A stretch of DNA of 14,582 nucleotides from positions 1 to 14,582 of the forward strand of contig JAUWZC010000037.1 of the NCBI GenBank assembly GCA_030615565.1, written 5' to 3'. The notes below the pieces were generated by a model. That model was not told the DNA's origin. It did no database searches and saw only the letters and a list, made by a program, of their open reading frames with translations. The stretch comes from Desulfobacteraceae bacterium (lineage in GTDB: Bacteria; Desulfobacterota; DSM-4660; Desulfatiglandales; B25-G16). Position numbers and translations under genes: made by a program. Numbering within the stretch: the first letter of the stretch is position 1; each line of letters starts with the position of its first letter. This document shows, piece after piece, positions 14,284 to 14,582 of the stretch.

Positions 14284-14407
14284 GTTGTCCGTTGATTGTT
14301 TTTAAATGAGCACTAATTACAGAAAAACTCAGCGAAAAATATCACCTGCCCTACAAGATGTCAAGAAGGTAACCGAGTTAAATAAACAAAGATAACGGAC
14401 AACGGAC
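14284..14407. repeat. GTCCGTTG/CAACGGAC inverted word repeats between recO and glyQ
   Basis: GTTGTCCGTTG (14284-14294) faces TAACGGACAAC (14393-14403), pairing at 10 of 11 positions. AACGGAC is tandemly repeated at 14394-14407, and GGTTGT recurs near the recO stop. The pair brackets about 100 bp without an obvious signal. It is the same architecture as in the other gaps of this window, with a different word. Confidence 0.65.
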
Positions 14408-14409
14408 TA

Positions 14410-14582
14410 CTAACAACCGACAGGTTGGAGATATTTAGCAGATTTTAGTCTCTTCCCTAAACGATGTTCAACATGTGCCATCAAAACCCTTTTCAGCTCA
14501 CTCAGCATATCGTCATCACATTGGAAGTTTTTTAATAATGATAGGTCAGAGGACTGAAAGTGCTCAAGAACTTGAACTGTTT
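14410..14582 (-). CDS. recO: DNA repair protein RecO, C-terminal fragment (5' end outside window)
   Basis: Fifty-six residues of an open frame run off the window edge and end in a TAG at 14410-14412. The segment LKRVLMAHVEHRLGKRLKSAKYL resembles the RecO C-terminus, which typically has a helical region with an H-L-G-x-x-L-K-S pattern. The position directly upstream of glyQ-glyS supports this, since recO-glyQ-glyS is a recurrent gene order. RecO mediates RecA loading on SSB-coated DNA with RecR. The zinc-finger and OB-fold parts are outside the window, so the call rests on a short tail plus synteny. Confidence 0.72.
   Translation of the reverse strand, partial: TVQVLEHFQSSDLSLLKNFQCDDDMLSELKRVLMAHVEHRLGKRLKSAKYLQPVGC

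Overview
The window looks like chromosome of an AT-rich Gram-negative bacterium that makes lipid A/Kdo/heptose lipopolysaccharide. Gene content and order (recO-glyQ-glyS, lpxC next to a DUF4390 protein and an NtrY-like kinase, and a waaA-lpxK-waaF run) fit a deltaproteobacterium (Desulfobacterota) best. That placement is an inference from synteny and protein style; no marker gene settles it. Intergenic DNA is unusually rich in short inverted and tandem repeats.

Layout. 2-679 (+): 3' part of a DegP/HtrA-type protease gene (both PDZ domains). 680-1127: convergent gap holding a nested inverted-repeat element. 1128-5027 (-): waaA, lpxK and waaF, in transcription order from high to low coordinate; they complete and decorate lipid A (4'-phosphate, Kdo, heptose). 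5078-9151 (-): lpxC (first committed step of lipid A synthesis), a secreted DUF4390 protein and a four-helix NtrY-like sensor kinase, with a near-consensus sigma-54 promoter upstream of lpxC at 9217-9232. 9435-9599: a long imperfect palindrome in the divergent lpxC/mltA gap. 9606-10802 (+): mltA, a lytic transglycosylase lipoprotein. 10803-11274: a 472-bp convergent gap made almost entirely of repeats. 11275-14258 (-): glyS and glyQ, the two subunits of tetrameric glycyl-tRNA synthetase, preceded at 14410-14582 by the 3' end of recO.

Most protein genes serve the envelope: LPS (lpxC, lpxK, waaA, waaF), periplasmic protein quality control (degP), peptidoglycan turnover (mltA) and membrane signalling (NtrY-like kinase plus DUF4390 protein). 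A plausible reading is that lpxC, DUF4390 and the kinase form a sigma-54-dependent unit that may extend into waaA-lpxK-waaF. No cognate response regulator lies in the window.

The most unusual feature is a family of GC-rich palindromic elements inside coding sequence. Two 36-nt copies in waaA match at 33 of 36 positions yet are read in different frames. A third copy with the same ends and a changed core forms the waaA C-terminus, and a related palindrome lies near the lpxK C-terminus. All keep the reading frame and add peptide to otherwise conserved enzymes, much as Rickettsia palindromic elements do. Relatives lie in the intergenic gaps, next to an apparently separate family of elements about 100 bp long with conserved ends and unrelated middles.
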